Position numbers and translations under genes: made by a program
Source: Dromaius novaehollandiae
Lineage: Eukaryota; Chordata; Aves; Casuariiformes; Dromaiidae
Length of the DNA stretch: 64,000 bases
Assembly: GCF_036370855.1 (NCBI RefSeq)
Contig: NC_088099.1
Coordinates: 138,983,017-139,047,016 of the forward strand
Direction: 5' to 3'
Shown: piece after piece, positions 61,645 through 64,000 of the stretch
How the letters are laid out: every line of letters begins with the position of its first letter
Numbering within the stretch: the stretch's first letter is position 1
The notes under the pieces: generated by a model
Seen by the model: only the letters and a program-made list of their open reading frames with translations
Databases searched by the model: none
What the model was told of the DNA's origin: nothing

Positions 61645-61815
61645 AAGCTCCTGAGCAGGGCCCTGGGGACAGCCGGGGGTGGTTGGGCACCGCTGTGGGG
61701 ACGGGGACAGGATGGGTCCCACGTCGGGGCCTCCCCCAGGGCTGCTGCACCCCGGCACCCAAACCTCCAGAAGGGGAGGATGCTCTCCAGGCCCAGAGGG
61801 AGCAGTAAGGATGGT
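61645..61815. repeat. GC-rich block of unknown origin
   Basis: About 170 bp of GC-rich sequence (GGGGACGGGGACAGGATGGG, CCTCCCCCAGGGCTGCTGCA) in otherwise AT-rich intron. Overlapping frames on both strands are composition effects. No splice sites or motif recognised. Its texture is similar to that of the 39.3-kb block. Confidence 0.4.
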
Positions 61816-62309
61816 AAAGGTCGTTTACCGCCTCTACGTAACACCTTTTATTTTATTCCCTCCCGATTTTTTTTACACATAGTTGAGTTTTAGACTAGTA
61901 GAGTATGAGAGCAGTTGGGTCACAAATGGCAGACAGTAAAATGTTACCGCTTGTTTAAATATTTCTACAAAGATGTGCTGTTGAACAGTGGTTTCTCAAA
62001 GTTTTTCCATTGGCAAATCCCTCAAAATTTTCCATTTGAGATGCAGATCACTGCGTGTAAGGATAGGCTGGATGACAATAAGCTTGTGTTTTTGCTTGTT
62101 TTAGAAGTAATCAGTAGGCTCCCACATCCCCTGAGCAAATATTGCTGAAAACTTCTTCTGTAGGGTTATTGTTTTCAGTAGATCACTTATTTAAAGAGCA
62201 CGGGTTTATATGATTTTGCCTATTTTGCATTCGATGGATTGATTTTCTGCTGTTTTAAAATGTCTTCTATTATTTTCATGGAAAGTTAAATTAGAAGGAG
62301 GATAAAATG

Positions 62310-62320
62310 CCCCCCCCCCC
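62310..62320. repeat. Poly-C run (11 bases)
   Basis: Eleven Cs in SELENOI-like intron 1. Confidence 0.85.
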
Positions 62321-62883
62321 ATTCTTGTTAAACAGACTTAAACAACTGTACAAATCCAGAGTTCACTTAAAACTACAGGTTTGGCTCTAATTTGGTAACA
62401 CTTTGAAGCAGGTTTAGATTGGAGGGGGGACAATGTAATTTATGTGGAGTAAGGTTTGGAGGGAACTTTTAGCTGTTCTCGTGCAATATTTATATTCTTC
62501 ATATAAGTCCTTATGTAGTTGTTAGATGGCTCTCTTTTCTGTTTTGGAACAGCTAGTGTATTCTTTAGTAATTTAAGAGGCATCTATTTTCACATGAAAT
62601 ACTACAGAGTTCACAGAAACATATATTCAGTATATTGCAACCTAAATTGTGATTACTGTCTGATATATACTGTTTTAAACATTAATTTATCTGAGGAGAA
62701 GGCTTTTCAGCCTTTACATTCTTAATAGTCTTACTTATTTCTTTTGATAAAAGTGAACTCAAGTATAAAATTGAGCTAAAATGGGCAGACTTTATTTGAA
62801 TAAACTGATATTGCTTATACTTGAATTATGTATATGAATATGACATTTTTAATAATATTGTGGCTGTATTCTTCACTAGATAC

Positions 62884-63065
62884 TCTTGGGTGAATCACAG
62901 CCCATCTGTGCTTCAATCTCGCAACATATACAATGGGGATAGTAAATCCTGTCTTCATTCACAGAGTTATTGCAAAACTTATGAACATGCTGAGTCAGCT
63001 GATTTCGAGGCAGGAATGAAAAGTGTTGTTGAAGATCATGATCGGTGTTCTAAAGATATAGTATA
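62884..63065 (+). repeat. Possible MIR-like fragment
   Basis: GGTGAATCACAGCCCATCTG, TGTGCTTCAATCTCGCAACA, ACAATGGGGATAGTAAATCC and TCACAGAGTTATTGCAAAAC track the MIR pattern (aatcacttcacctctctgtgcttcagtttcc ... aatggggataataatacc ... cacagggttgttgtgaag) with many changes. The 81-codon frame over it is incidental. Confidence 0.45.
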
Positions 63066-64000
63066 AAGTGCAGTATCTGGAGTTGCAAATACGTATACAG
63101 AATAGTGAGAGCTTTAGTTTTACCTGCAAATTCATTTTTCGGTGATATAACGTATTTATCCATAATTTTAATGTATATTCTGGCAGAAAAGTTTCTGATG
63201 ACATAATTACCTCACGTTTTAAATAATAGGGATGACAGAAGCAGAGAAAAATGATACACTTAAGTGATGCTTTGAATATTTATAGAAAACAAATCAGTGA
63301 TGTATGCTTCACTGAATCATACATTTTATTCCCTGCAGAAAGTTAATCTGCCGTTTCTGATCAGTAGTTCATGGGTGATTCCTTAGATATTTGCAAGTAC
63401 ATAACGTATAACTATGTTCTAACAATTTTACAATATACTACATTTATTACTTGTGATCAAAACTTAACCCCAGGTTTTAAAATAACTAAGGAAATGCTTT
63501 GTTTACGCCAAAAAAGTAGTTGCAGTTTATTTTTTGTATGCATGTAGAAAAAGGAAATTTAGTGAAGAGTTCTTGAGCACCCTGTAGCTTGATATCTTCA
63601 GTTGCTCGGGAGGATTAGATCAGAAGTCATAGACTGTGCATTCAAAGACTGAGGCATGCTGCATTAATCTTCCGTCCTGCTTGCACTTGCCTGCTGAAGG
63701 CCCATGGACTGCTCAGAGGTGTGCAGGTTTAGCATCTGTGTGAGTGCTTGGAGCATGGGGAGGCTGCAACTGGGATTAATGTTGCCTTATTTCAGACATC
63801 CAAAAGGTGCCTAAGTTTAAGATTTATGTGTGGGCCTCCTTCGATAACTAATGAAAAGGAACAGGTATTTCTGGAGTGCAGTCTCATCCAAAGGTGTAGC
63901 TGGCTAAGAGGTGAGATAAATTAACTATAGAGAGAATCACTGTGGAGAGAAGCATTACTTGTTAAGGTTAGGTGAAATGAATTCCTCTTCATTGTCAACT

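Larger units (their letters stand above)
52752..64000 (+). other. Intron 1 of the SELENOI-like gene (continues past the right edge)
   Basis: I looked for the family's second exon (YSAVDTNPLSLYVMHPFWN-type coding, for example an ATGCAYCC core) through to 64,000 and found none, so intron 1 is at least 11.2 kb. It holds a 28-bp tandem duplication (53.48 kb), a small signal-peptide-like frame (55.5 kb), a CATA/TA microsatellite (59.16 kb), a CR1 copy (60.2-60.9 kb), a GC-rich block (61.65 kb), a C11 run and a MIR-like fragment (62.9 kb). Other stretches, including 56.2-59.1 and 63.1-64.0 kb, show nothing I can name. Confidence 0.65.

Noticed and set aside
1..64000. CRISPR array, operon, phage, toxin-antitoxin or other prokaryotic-type system
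   Set aside because: The window is vertebrate DNA with introns, CpG islands and CR1 elements. No regularly spaced repeats or gene clusters of that kind are present.

Overview
The window looks like a piece of a bird genome. It is AT-rich vertebrate non-coding DNA with three sharp CpG islands, typical avian CR1 retroposon copies (two long 3'-end copies and two short ones) and worn ancient repeats. Most of it is intron and intergenic DNA. It contains no bacterial-style genes, no recognisable tRNA or rRNA gene, no CRISPR array and no intact mobile element.

Left two thirds (about 1-43,900), minus strand: the 5' part of SPIDR, the nuclear scaffold protein that links BLM and RAD51 in homologous recombination. 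I could read five consecutive coding exons with canonical splice sites and matching phases: 43,792-43,806, 35,358-35,513, 34,259-34,337, 32,560-32,745 and 30,047-30,204. Together they make 198 in-frame codons that align with the human SPIDR N-terminus as I remember it. A sixth, uncertain exon candidate at 2,042-2,095 aligns with the next part of the human protein but runs into a stop codon. Introns 1 (8.3 kb) and 5 (about 28 kb) fill most of the space. Intron 5 also holds an unexplained CpG island at 29,080-29,545.

Middle (about 43,430-52,380): the SPIDR promoter CpG island, with NRF1, CCAAT, E-box and CRE-like sites, then about 8 kb of intergenic DNA with one good CTCF-type motif and no gene I can support.

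Right (52,380-64,000), plus strand: a second strong CpG island holds the first coding exon (52,695-52,751, 19 codons) of an ethanolaminephosphotransferase-1 (SELENOI/EPT1)-family gene. It looks like a diverged paralog rather than SELENOI itself. The other exons must lie beyond the right edge, so the last 11 kb is its first intron, with a CR1 copy and simple repeats. The two genes are transcribed head to head, with start codons 8.9 kb apart. I see no functional link between DNA repair scaffolding and phospholipid synthesis beyond this neighbourhood.

I did not find a new multi-gene system here. The items most worth following are the stop-containing SPIDR exon candidate, the orphan intronic CpG island, the SELENOI-like paralog and two unexplained GC-rich blocks at 39.3 kb and 61.7 kb.
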